From the NCBI GenBank assembly GCA_963669155.1, contig OZ022591.1:3439797-3503796 (forward strand): a DNA stretch of 64,000 nt. The letters are read 5' to 3'. Below are positions 22,977 through 32,945 of this stretch, piece by piece. This DNA comes from Arbacia lixula (lineage: Eukaryota; Echinodermata; Echinoidea; Arbacioida; Arbaciidae). A program made the translations under genes and the position numbers. How positions within the stretch are numbered: position 1 is the stretch's first letter; each line of letters starts with the position of its first letter. Under the pieces are notes generated by a model that made no database searches, had not been told where the DNA came from, and saw nothing but the letters and a program-made list of their open reading frames with translations.

Positions 22977-23996
22977 CGCTAAAATCACCAAGCAAAACCA
23001 CCGACGTCTTATAGCCTAGTGGTAGGGTAAGCGCCGGGACTACCTCACACTCGTGCTAGCGAGCACGGGTTCGAAACCCGCTAACTCCAAGGTTGCAAAA
23101 CCAAGGTTCAAGGATTGTCGGATGGCCCGGCAAAGGCATTGGGATCACCCTTGTTCCTCCCCTAAAGAGTTAGAGTCTATAGTTTTTATAGGCTACAGTT
23201 TTTAGGAGGTAGGAAAGGATACGCGAATGGGCCGGTCGCCATACCAGAAGGGAACTAATGGTAGTCGGTAAGGGTGAGTAGCTTAATTGCGGAAGCCCGA
23301 AGTCACGACACCTGAACTCCTGGCAAACCATCGCTAAAATAGGCCGGGACTACCTCACACTCGTGCTAGCGAGCACGGGTTCGAAACCCGCTAACTCCAA
23401 GGTTGCAAAACCAAGGTTCAAGGATTGTCGGATGGCCCGGCAAAGGCATTGGGATCACCCTTGTTCCTCCCCTAAAGAGTTAGAGTCTATAGTTTTTATA
23501 GGCTACAGTTTTTAGGAGGTAGGAAAGGATACGCGAATGGGCCGGTCGCCATACCAGAAGGGAACTAATGGTAGTCGGTAAGGGTGAGTAGCTTAATTGC
23601 GGAAGCCCGAAGTCACGACACCTGAACTCCTGGCAAACCATCGCTAAAATCACCAAGCAAAACCACCGACGTCTTATAGCCTAGTGGTAGGGTAAGCGCC
23701 GGGACTACCTCACACTCGTGCTAGCGAGCACGGGTTCGAAACCCGCTAACTCCAAGGTTGCAAAACCAAGGTTCAAGGATTGTCGGATGGCCCGGCAAAG
23801 GCATTGGGATCACCCTTGTTCCTCCCCTAAAGAGTTAGAGTCTATAGTTTTTATAGGCTACAGTTTTTAGGAGGTAGGAAAGGATACGCGAATGGGCCGG
23901 TCGCCATACCAGAAGGGAACTAATGGTAGTCGGTAAGGGTGAGTAGCTTAATTGCGGAAGCCCGAAGTCACGACACCTGAACTCCTGGCAAACCAT
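22977..23996 (+). mobile_element. Tandem trimer of a tRNA-derived SINE-like unit
   Basis: Three head-to-tail units: 22,977-23,331 (355 bp), 23,332-23,641 (310 bp) and 23,642-23,996 (355 bp), essentially identical by eye. Each begins CGCTAAAATCACCAAGC or its remnant. Units 1 and 3 have an A-box-like TAGCCTAGTGGTAGGG and a B-box-like GGGTTCGAAACCC, typical of internal Pol III promoters, with a hairpin (GTGCT-AGCG-AGCAC) between them. Unit 2 lacks 45 bp containing the A-box. The bodies share TTGTCGGATGGCCCGGC and end GGCAAACCAT. I do not recognise the family. Confidence 0.75.
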
Positions 23997-24299
23997 CGCT
24001 TAACTTTTTATTTTTTTGTCGTTGAAATAAATTGACTTTAATTGTTGTTTTCCTTCTATCTCTGATGACAATCAACCAGAGCCTTACCATCTTTGTTGTT
24101 CCGTTTTTCATTATTCCATATTCCTCTTCTTATTACTTTTCTGCCCGGTTTTTTGTCCATTGATTTTCTACTTTCCTGGAGCATGTTGCATATATGTTTT
24201 AAATTATTCTACCTTACCATCAATGGTAGCTACCAAGAAAACCTATCTGTAACATGGCCCTGACCTCTGATATCATCCACTCTTTCTTATTTGCACAGA

Positions 24300-24540
24300 G
24301 TAGAGGGTATCCTCAACCAGCAAGGCTATCATTCAATCCTACAGCGGAAGGCCTTCCCTTCAAGGAAACGCCTGATCGGAGGAGGGTTCGTTTTCCAGTA
24401 GGACAATGACCCAAAGCACACGTCAAGACTATTCACAGAATATGCAAAGGCTATACTTGAAGAAAAAGGAAGAGACACAAGTCCTGGCAATCATGGATTG
24501 GCCGCCCCAGTCTACAGATTTCAATCCCCTTTCTTGTCAT
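24300..24540 (+). mobile_element. Dead Tc1/mariner transposase fragment
   Basis: Translation gives GGFVFQ-stop-DNDPKHTSRLF, the DDE-region signature (QQDNDPKHT) of Tc1-like transposases, with one glutamine codon changed to TAG. After a frameshift it continues AIMDWPPQSTDFNP, the next Tc1 motif. Terminal inverted repeats are not visible and the fragment is inactive. Confidence 0.8.
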
Positions 24541-24544
24541 TTAT

Positions 24545-27165
24545 GTTTTTGAATAAAAAAAAAAGAGGTTTCCATACAAGTGAAACACTAAGTAGGGCTT
24601 ATTGTTAAATTTTATTTGTGTGTCTGACTTGTAACTAGGAAAAGGAAAAATAAATGAAGTTACGCATTTAACCCTGTATAATGGTGAAAAGTTCTGGATA
24701 TCTAGATTACGCAAATGTAATAAAAAGTTTAGCATTTTGAGAAAATGCCATATTGATTGGTAGGCAGCCATTTAATAGAGTATAACTTTGTTTGAATCAA
24801 GGATGAAATGTACATTCTTATACATGCATATACTACTGTATTCACTTTAAAACAAAAGCCTACCAATTATACACTGAATGCAGGTGTTCCTAAACTTTTG
24901 GAGTTCAGTGTATCGCTCGTACTTTCTCTCCCACTACATATTCCTCTTACTTTCTCTCTCCCGGCCTATACGGTACATACAGCTGGCCATCATACCGTAC
25001 CGGGTAGGCAAGCGAAGGAAGGGCAGACCACGGCGAAGGAGGATAGAATCAATGAATGAATGGATAGATGGAGCAGCCAATCTACCAACTAACACGGGCT
25101 GCGACAGGTAGATGCTGTTGCAGGAATATTCATTTTCATGATTCATTCAAAGAAGAAATGAACTATATAATCAATAACTGTATCGATATTTATGGAAAAT
25201 GGTAGCTGGAAATAAAAACCGCATTTGATCTTTCCGCTCACTGTAAGGGGGTGGGGGTGGGCAAGTTTGGTTGGAGTAGCGTAGCTTGTACGCATTGGAT
25301 CAAGCAGAATGGGGAAAATGCCATGGAAAAGTCAAGTCCATAGTATTTTTTTTTTTTATTAAAAAGGGCTGGTAATCACCCCCCCCCCCCCCCCCCGCCT
25401 CACCCCGAAATTATTACATTTGTGTCATTGAACCGTTGAAGAAATAACGAGACATATTGAAGTTTGATTAATGAATATTGGAATATCTTGCCGAAAAAAC
25501 AATAACTGATTTGCTCGTCTTCGTTATCATTGTATCGAGCCTGAATAAGATAAATAATGAATATTGAATTAGGCCTTGATTGAATTAGGTCCTGTGGTGG
25601 ACCAGTTTCGGAACGCTTGTGTGGTTACACCGCGTTCGAACCGGTCTCAGACTACCTCTGGAGGTGGTCCGACAAAAACGCTCACACACAGACACACACA
25701 AAACACGCACACACACAAAACACGCATAAACACACACAAAACAAGCACACACAAAAAACACGCACACATACACACGCAATACACACAAACACTACATGTA
25801 CATGTCACATACCTTTCACGGACATTATTCATAAGACAAAAGGAACATGGAATCCTGATACTGTATATGTACATGGAATTATTTGTCTGCTTTTATGGAT
25901 TTCGACTTACAAGTTTCAGATCTGAACATTACATCCACTGTATTGAAAATACATACAAGAATGCACATCTTTTCATATTTCAGGAGCAATGTTATCAAGA
26001 TTAATTGAAAGTTCAAGACATTATTGATCTATTCTAATATCTCAAGAATGTGTACTCTATTCTGAATAGAAAAAGTATATGCATTGTATCATACATGTAC
26101 ATGATGCTCATTTTCACTATACATGTACAATGTAGCACATTCAAATGTTAACACAATATCAATACAACCAGGAACTACATGTATTATATTCCACATAATT
26201 ATACAAACTGTACATATTCCGCCATTCATCAAAATGCGCAGCATCGGCATTACAAAATAATCTAACATTACACAAATGGCATCAATACACCTGAGAACAT
26301 TAAGGAAGGCATTTTCCTAGGTTCTGAATCATGCATGGACTTGATCATAGTGTAGAGGTTACACATTTTAAATATCCATAGAGTGAAATATGAATGCAAA
26401 TGACACATAGTGTATCTTGAGTGAGAACATCCATTGTAAACAGACCAAATGTGGTACACGGGAATAGTAACATGACGAATGTTGCAGATAAAATGTTACT
26501 GTATGGGATATGGTTACATTCCAACAACACATGTTCCGTTCAGTCGTTCACATTGTTCTACACTACAAATTCTTGATCAAAATCCCTATGTTGAACTCCC
26601 GTAAGTAAAATGTGGACATGTAGACATTCACACCTTGTGTAGATCTGTAGCACTGCAAAGATGTATACATAACCAAACAAATTACAGTACTTATCCAAGC
26701 ATTTATCATCTAAACTGTACATGTAACAAACCAACAAATAACTACAAATGTACATATGTATGAGGCAAGTCTGTATCTTTCACTGTTGAACATATTTTTG
26801 CTGATCCATCAAGACATTTGACAATATTTGTACTCATTTAAAAATATTTTTTACATGATACATCACTATAGATAAACAATACTTTTATAAAAGAAATTAT
26901 TGCTTTGTACATGTATTGTATTGTATACAACACAGAACAATTACGCATGTACATGTATACAGATGCACCTGAAATCACCTTCCCAGTGCTGACTTCAATA
27001 GATATCAGTCAACAAATACAGCTTCAAGTGTCTCTATACATAGATTACAATCACTGACTGCCATAAATTGCAATAAACTGCAGTCAGGTGGGAAGTTGAT
27101 TTGAGACTCCACTGTACATGTAAACTCCTCAAAAAATGTTTGGAAGTTTTTTGACCCAACTATTT
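24545..27165. other. Non-coding interval with microsatellites
   Basis: C18 run at 25,379-25,396; CA/ACA-rich tract at 25,683-25,795 that creates several artefactual cysteine- or threonine-rich frames; and unusually frequent TACATGTA palindromes from about 25,795 on. No gene recognised. Confidence 0.4.
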
Positions 27166-27170
27166 CTCAT

Positions 27171-27384
27171 TTAATTGACAGCTGTCTGTATCACTTTATC
27201 CATCAGTCCATTAGTTACAATCCTTCTCTGTAAAATGATATCAATTTCTGTACCGGTTGCTTCTTGGAGGGCTTCATGAACCTCCTCTTTGTTTGAAGGC
27301 TGGTGTCTGACAGAATGTGCCAAATTGACCAGCAACCGATTGGTACAAAATTTGTTTGATTTTACAGAGGAGGATATTAGCTAA
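27171..27384 (-). CDS. Possible terminal exon, unknown product
   Basis: On the minus strand an open frame without Met reads LISSSVKSNKFCTNRLL, VNLAHSVRHQPSNKEEVHEA, LQEATGTEIDIILQRR, IVTNGLMDKVIQTAVN, then TAA at 27,171. Composition is protein-like (amphipathic, charged) and an AG (TTCATTAG) directly precedes the open part, so it could be a last exon. No upstream exon can be linked with confidence and I do not recognise the family. It could be a relic. Confidence 0.3.
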
Positions 27385-27420
27385 TGAACTGATGCATGAA
27401 ATGAAACAAACAGGTCTCAA

Positions 27421-27528
27421 CTTGTAGAACAAGTTAATCTCTTTCTACAATACTTCACAAACAATGAACAGGGTTCTACAGCAATATCATCTCATACATT
27501 TGTACACAATCTTTAAGACACTCTGAGG
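27421..27528. repeat. Direct repeat, left copy
   Basis: CTTGTAGAACAAGTTAATCT through CACTCTGAG recurs at 27,829-27,935 (offset 408 bp) with very few changes. Confidence 0.9.
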
Positions 27529-27828
27529 TTCAAAAACTTACTAAATATTATTGAGGTGTTTATATAAATACCATCACGTCAAATACAATTCAAAACTGGT
27601 TAAAACGCTTCAAGTATCTATTTGACCAAGAAATAATATATGCAGTCTCTTTGTTCAAGTATGGTGCTTTTATACTATGAGTAAATGTATTTACATCCAA
27701 CTGTATTCAAATGATTTATCAAGTTTATTAACATTACCTTGCAAATCAAGAGGAAGTGATATGCTCCAGTTCCAAAACATTAACAAAGACAAGTCTTAGT
27801 TCTTACCAACATCCAATATGATAAATGA

Positions 27829-27935
27829 CTTGTAGAACAAGTTAATCTCTTTCTACAATACTTCACAAACAATGAACAGGGTTATACAGCAATATCATCT
27901 CATACATTTGCACACAATCTTTAAGACACTCTGAA
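27829..27935. repeat. Direct repeat, right copy
   Basis: Second copy of 27,421-27,528, pointing to a recent local duplication in the flank of the gene array. Confidence 0.9.
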
Positions 27936-28184
27936 ATGCTTGCTGTGAATGATTCCAAGTAAAAATCTAGCAATTTACTTCAGATTTACAGACCTTCATT
28001 TCCTATGACTGTTTTATTTTCTAGAGCAGAAACAGACGGGATTACATTGCATGGTTCAACCAATATTATACGTACATGTAAAGGTACATGTAATAATAAT
28101 TTCTGTAAAGGTTATCATTCAATTCGGGGTCACTCTAATCAGCACCAATCACATCAGGAATAATCTCATGAAAGTCATTCTGAT

Positions 28185-28545
28185 CAGAGCCACTCTTGTC
28201 ATTCTTGTCAGCCTCAAACACACACTGCTTGATTTCTAAGCTTTCTCCCTTGACAACCACACAGAATACCTCCAAAAATAGGACTTGATGAGACAGAACT
28301 GTGCTCACTACCAACTTCTCGAATATCAGTAAAGAAGTCTGTGGAGAGATTATAGCAAAGAAAACTGTTTGTTGTCCAACTCGCTGGTATCAAAGCCAGC
28401 ATTCCTCTTAAGAACCTCCAGTGAGACCATTTTTGTCCACCTCATCCAATAAACACCATTGGCACAGAAATACCCTTGCAAGATCCTTCACCATTTGTGT
28501 GCCAAGGAAAACTTGCCCTCTGGGAATTATGCATACTACTTGTTT
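28185..28545 (-). pseudogene. FEM1-like C-terminal pseudogene
   Basis: Minus-strand translation with frame changes aligns to the end of FL0. MVKDLARVFLCQWCLLDEVD matches its IEDLAKAFVRHGCPLDTVN. AIISPQTSLLIFEKLVVSTV matches DIITPPTNPLELQELAARAI. VVVKGESLEIKQCVFEADK matches the FVEGDSSECKLKESVLEEV region. The histidine-glycine of the C-terminal ankyrin loop and the leucines of the VHL-box-like helix are lost, and at least one frameshift separates the blocks near 28,405. It is an older tandem copy downstream of FL0. Confidence 0.75.
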
Positions 28546-28601
28546 AAAGAGACACATACTACATGTATATGTATATGTATGGCCGTTAAAGAGTTGATCA
28601 G

Positions 28602-28836
28602 TCACAAATCTTGTGACTCTAGTCGTGAGACATTGGAAGAGAGAGAGAATACAACAATGGAATTTATCCTTATGTCTTGAAGTGAGACTGGCAAGTGAGC
28701 ATTAGCTGAGTTAATTCCCTTCTTGAAAGCTGGCTCCCATACACTCAAACACAATGTAGAAAAGAAAGCAATGCTGTTTTCATGGGCTATGTTAAGAGCA
28801 TATTCACAATGAGGCCATGACTCTTGTACCTGATTT
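28602..28836 (-). other. Open protein-like stretch, unassigned
   Basis: The minus strand is open for 77 codons: QESWPHCEYALNIAHENSIA, FFSTLCLSVWEPAFKKGINS, then ANAHLPVSLQDIRI. It is preceded by AAAATCAG, a weak acceptor. It lies upstream of the 28.2-28.5 kb pseudogene but does not align with any part of the FEM1-like proteins here. The product is unknown and it may be chance. Confidence 0.2.
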
Positions 28837-28864
28837 TAAATGGAATATCTTCCTACATGCCCGG

Positions 28865-29043
28865 GGGGTGTTTCACCTAGCTGTAAATAAGTTACAAATG
28901 ACTTTACGAAAGAATAGTGATCCCTTCTTGTGCTTTATCAGATTCTCAATGAACAAAGTGTGATATCGCATTTAGCACAAGAAGGGATAACCAGTCGTTC
29001 GTAATGTCATTCGTACCTTACGAACAGCTTGGTGAAACACCCG
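28865..29043. mobile_element. Short MITE, GGGTGTTTCACC ends
   Basis: Inverted ends GGGGTGTTTCACC (left) and CGGGTGTTTCACC (right, read inward) continue as imperfect inverted arms (CTGTAAATAAGTTACAAATG against CTGTTCGTAAGGTACGAATG). An inner inverted pair, ATCCCTTCTTGTGC / GCACAAGAAGGGAT, closes the hairpin. A CCCGG word flanks both sides as a candidate 5-bp target duplication. No coding capacity. Confidence 0.65.
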
Positions 29044-29279
29044 CCCGGACTCTAATAATAAGAAACTGGTTTATCAGTAAATGCATGGCTGGGGACATCC
29101 CTGATTGATCAATTCTCATGGTTAAAATAAGCCCTGAATTAAAAATATCAGAAAGTATTGCAGATATTTTATAATCAATCCCCTCTTTGGTCCTGATCAC
29201 TCTGGGAAATGTCATACTGAACATTAAACGATTTCTCACTAGGATACTCACTCATAGATATTTCACTTGTCACATGTTA

Positions 29280-31034
29280 TTAATCATCGACATTTTCAAC
29301 TTCTTCCAAAACAGATTCCTTGAGTTTACATTCAGAGCTGTCTCCTTCAACAAACTCGCACAATACCTCAGGTAAAGTATCTCGAAATGAGATTCTATTG
29401 GACAGAATTGCCCTCGCAGCCAACTCCTGAAGTTCTAGAGGATTAGTTGGTGGAGTGATTATATCTATAAGAATTTTGTTTTCTTCATCACTGATATCAA
29501 TGACGTCATCGTTCTCAAGCACTTGTAAGGCAGTGAGACCTTCCTTGTTCACTGTATCCAAGGGACATCCATGGCGGACAAATGCCTTTGCGAGGTCCTC
29601 AATTAGCTGTTCATCTCTACAAATTGAGACTGAATTCATTAGAAGATGAAGAACAGTGTCCCCGTAGGTTTCATCCTGATACGAGGGATTAACCCAGAAA
29701 AGAACCCTACAGAGCACAAACTTCACTTGCATCAGGGATTTCTTGTCGATGCCACAGTACAAGTTGTCAGCAAAGGCATCACCTAGGCTCCACATCATGT
29801 GATATGGAATAGAAGACAGAGAAGCCGGGCATTCCCTACCCTCATGAACGATTCTGTTTCTTAACTGGCTTAAAATTTTCTCAATGATGTGCACGGATGA
29901 TTCAACATATGGAAAATGAGAAAGGTTGAATGCAGCTTGGAATGCAAATTTACTGAGCTTTTCAACAAAATCACTACACTCCGACAGAAGCTGATCTATG
30001 TCTACGTGTCCGAGAACTGATTCATAATGACAAATCAAGTCCATAACTTGAGAGAAGGGCCTCTCATCACCTTGAGAACATCCAGCAAGATGAGATTCAA
30101 GACATTCTAACACTGATCCTAATGTCACAGATCCTTCAGACTCTAAATGTAATGCGTACATGAATACTTGAAAGCCGAAATCTGTGGCTTTATCAATGAA
30201 CATTGCATCACAAGCCAACTTGATACAGCATTTGTAATAAGACATATTTCTCATGCTTTTTGGAAGCACTCTCTCACCCACTAATATAGCATGTGCATAT
30301 GTAGCATATTTGCAATCTTTGGCCTTTTGGAGGTCCTCCAAAGTCTCACACTCCCTCAAATTAGTCTGAAATGAATGTGTTGCATCTTGAGATGCCATAG
30401 TTTCTGATATGCTGGAGTGATTCTGTTGAAAGCTGAGTGCATCACAAAATGCAGCATGCCCCTTCTCATAGTTGTGTTTATTGTATCTAGAATCCTCTAC
30501 AATAGTCAAAGACACTCCAAGAATCTCCATTGCTTTTATCTTGTCCTCAGTTGCAATGTCCGCATTGCTACATCTAGCAAAATAATCTAGGATGTCTGTC
30601 AAGCCACATGAAGCAGCTAAACAGGGTGGGTTTAAACCATCTTTGTTGTTCTGTAAGACAGCTCCACCCTTCATCAGAACTTCCAATATTGCCAGCCGTT
30701 TCAGAGAGGGGACCATAAAGGAGTCCTCCTGAGCCTCTTCTACTTTTCTCCCTGCCATGCAGGCAAAGTGCAGAGCAGTATTCCCGTCTCCTGTGCTTTG
30801 GATGTTTGGATTGGCACCTTTTTCCAACAAAACTTCAACAACATCATCCAGACCTTTCCAGCAGGCAAGCATCAGTGGTGTCCTTCCTTTTTGGTCAGGG
30901 GCATCAATGTTTTCTGCATTGCAGGAGTGTTTGAGTGCTTCCAGGTTGACTTGTCCTGACGCAATCATTGGAGTGAGATTGGCAAGTGAGCATTCGCCTA
31001 CTAATTCTTCTGATTGGCTATCACTTAGTGCCAT
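29280..31034 (-). CDS. FL0: divergent FEM1-like ankyrin protein
   Basis: Intronless, 584 residues from the ATG at 31,034 (MALSDSQSEEL, in a CGCCATGG context); an in-frame ATG 21 bp further upstream would add seven residues. Ankyrin motifs: GRTPLMLACWKGLDDVVEVL and GNTALHFACMAG, then NPPCLAASCGLTDILDYF. A FEM1-type segment follows: CETLEDLQKAKD...AHAILVGERVLP. C-terminal ankyrin-like block: GDTVLHLL...FVRHGCPLDTVNKEGLTAL. The end, NPLELQELAARAIL...LPEVLCEFVEG, is the closest in this window to the FEM1 VHL/BC-box wording, so coupling to elongin BC-CUL2 is plausible (inference from family). It is the first gene of the array and clearly older than the others. The 5' flank contains two more copies of its own 5' end. 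Confidence 0.85.
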   Translation of the reverse strand: MALSDSQSEELVGECSLANLTPMIASGQVNLEALKHSCNAENIDAPDQKGRTPLMLACWKGLDDVVEVLLEKGANPNIQSTGDGNTALHFACMAGRKVEEAQEDSFMVPSLKRLAILEVLMKGGAVLQNNKDGLNPPCLAASCGLTDILDYFARCSNADIATEDKIKAMEILGVSLTIVEDSRYNKHNYEKGHAAFCDALSFQQNHSSISETMASQDATHSFQTNLRECETLEDLQKAKDCKYATYAHAILVGERVLPKSMRNMSYYKCCIKLACDAMFIDKATDFGFQVFMYALHLESEGSVTLGSVLECLESHLAGCSQGDERPFSQVMDLICHYESVLGHVDIDQLLSECSDFVEKLSKFAFQAAFNLSHFPYVESSVHIIEKILSQLRNRIVHEGRECPASLSSIPYHMMWSLGDAFADNLYCGIDKKSLMQVKFVLCRVLFWVNPSYQDETYGDTVLHLLMNSVSICRDEQLIEDLAKAFVRHGCPLDTVNKEGLTALQVLENDDVIDISDEENKILIDIITPPTNPLELQELAARAILSNRISFRDTLPEVLCEFVEGDSSECKLKESVLEEVENVDD

Positions 31035-31263
31035 GGCGATTTGATGGATATACATCTATTGCCAGCTCCACTTGGTGATTTGATGCGTTTCCCCCGATTG
31101 GTTAATAACCTACACACAGAAAGGATCAAATCAAGGACCAAATGAATATAAATTTCTGCAAATTCCTTTACATTAAATTGACAAGAAGCTAGACAAAGTT
31201 AAAGTACTTGAACACTACCAGTGAAAGATTACAGCATAATCAGTTATGTGTAATGTGAGAGTT

Positions 31264-31648
31264 GAGTGCTTCCAGGTTGACTTGTCCGGACACAATCATT
31301 GGAGTGAGATTGGCAAGTGAGCATCCACCTACTAATTCTTCTGATTTGCCATCACTTAGTGCCATGGTGATTTGATGGATATATTGTCAGTTCTACTTAG
31401 TGATTTGATGGATATACATGTATGTACTGCCAGCTCCACTTGGTGAGTTGATGCTTTTCCCACGATTGGTTAATAACCTACACACAGAAAGGACCAAATC
31501 AAGGACCAAATTAATATAAATTTCTGCAAATTCCTTTACATTGAATTGACAAGAAGCTACACAAAGTTAAAGTACTTGAACACTACCAGTGGAAGGATTA
31601 CAGCATAATCAGTTATGTGTAATGTGAGAGTTGATAAACATGCCCTTT
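31264..31648 (-). pseudogene. Duplicated 5' end of FL0, fragment 1
   Basis: Repeats 30,933-31,263: first codons of an FL0-like gene (ATG in GCCATGG at about 31,375; MALSDGKSEELVGGCSLANL) and its 5' flank. It breaks off about 35 codons in, at the same GAGTGCTTCC boundary as the genic copy's internal repeat edge. No downstream coding sequence follows. Confidence 0.8.
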
Positions 31649-31996
31649 GAGTGCTTCCAGGTTGACTTGTCCTGACACAATCATTGGAGTGAGATTGGCA
31701 AGTGAGCATCCACCTACTAATTCTTCTGATTTGCTATCACTTAGTGCCATGGTGATTTGATGGATATATTGTCAGTTCTACTTAGTGATTTGATGGTTAT
31801 ATTGCCAGCTCCACTTGGTGAGTTGATGCGTTTCCCCCCGATTGGTTAATAACCTACACACAGAAAGGACCAAATCAATATAAATTTCTGCAAATTCCTT
31901 TAAATTAAATTGACAAGAAGCTAGACAAAGTTAAAGTACTTGAACACTACCAGTGGAAGGATTTACAGCATAATCAATTATGTGTAATGTGAAAAT
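31649..31996 (-). pseudogene. Duplicated 5' end of FL0, fragment 2
   Basis: Third occurrence of the same unit, with ATG at about 31,750 and the same N-terminal codons, again lacking the body of the gene. With 30,933-31,263 it makes a three-unit tandem repeat of promoter plus start region. Confidence 0.8.
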
Positions 31997-31999
31997 GAC

Positions 32000-32640
32000 A
32001 TTATTAAACAGCTGCACACATTGATAAGCAGAAAGTATGAAAGATATCCTTGTATCTATTGACTGTAGATGTATATTTTAATCCATACTCCATACTCATA
32101 TGTGGTTTAAAAGGAGGGTACCTTGAACAATATACTCGTCCACACTTTGATTCATGTTAAATACATGTACATGTAATAACTCTTTGTGTGTTAGAAAAAC
32201 ATACTATGGGATTTGTGTGCATTAATGGTGAAAAATACACACATGGGCACATAAAGACTACATGTAAATGAGGGAGTGTTAACAAAAACTATCTGAGGAA
32301 ATGTGTGTTAGAAGTCTGATAAGAGACAATGCCGTACACTACATGTATGCAGACTTTGCACTGCAGCAATGAATCCCCATGAATCTAGAAGATATTGTCT
32401 TTAGTGCAAGAGTTATGCAAACAAATTGTCTACAAGATAGAACATTATATCTATGCCAAAGTGAGTTTCTGTTTCAAAGCAGCAGATCACAGTTGATATC
32501 CTATCTTTGAGACTCAATTTATGTCATATTCATATGAATGGAACACTGCATGAATAAGGAAGAACTTAATGGTACATGTAACACTTTGCAGCCGTTGTCC
32601 TTTTTCTCTCCGACACAAAGAAACCCTCAAATGCTAGATC
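32000..32640. other. Left edge of the 3.77-kb array unit
   Basis: From about 32,310 the sequence (ATGCAGACTTTGCACTGCAG, then GATCACAGTTGATATCCTAT) matches the 3'-flank segment found before FL2 (about 36,060-36,400) and the others, so the amplified unit begins here. No gene. Confidence 0.6.
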
Positions 32641-32642
32641 AT

Positions 32643-32648
32643 TTTATT
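32643..32648 (-). terminator. Polyadenylation signal AATAAA of FL1
   Basis: AATAAA on the minus strand, about 300 bp past the FL1 stop. The same signal in the same context (GC-AATAAA-ATGATC) follows FL2, FL3, FL4, FL6 and the FL7 fragment. Confidence 0.7.
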
Positions 32649-32689
32649 GTAGGCTCATTCTTGTGGATGCCACAACCGTCTACATTTTT

Positions 32690-32848
32690 CTAACCTCTCC
32701 AAAAATGGACTCCTTCAATTCGCACTCAGACATGGTGACCTCAACAAACTCACACAATATTCCTGGCAGAGCCTCCTAAAATTGGAGTCTTCTGGTCGGA
32801 ATTGCTCTCGCTACAAACTCCTTGAAGCTGAGAGGATTAGTTAGTTAG
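32690..32848 (-). pseudogene. Relic VHL-box fragment in FL1 3' UTR
   Basis: Minus strand encodes NPLSFKEFVARAIPTRRLQF, stop, EALPGILCEFVEVTMSECEL, KESIFGEVRKM. This is the C-terminus of a second FEM1-like gene, closer to FL0 (CEFVE, SEC.LKES) than to FL1 itself. It lies between the FL1 stop and its polyadenylation signal. Confidence 0.75.
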
Positions 32849-32945
32849 CAGCTCAGATAGAACTGATTGAAAGTAACAGTGACAAATGAAGGATAGGACT
32901 GCCAATATGGCAGCTTTGCATTTCCACTGCCAGCTTTTCTGATGC

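Noticed and set aside
25585..25925. Cysteine-valine-rich and threonine-histidine-rich frames
   Set aside because: They are translations of the CA-rich microsatellite region at 25,683-25,795 on both strands.
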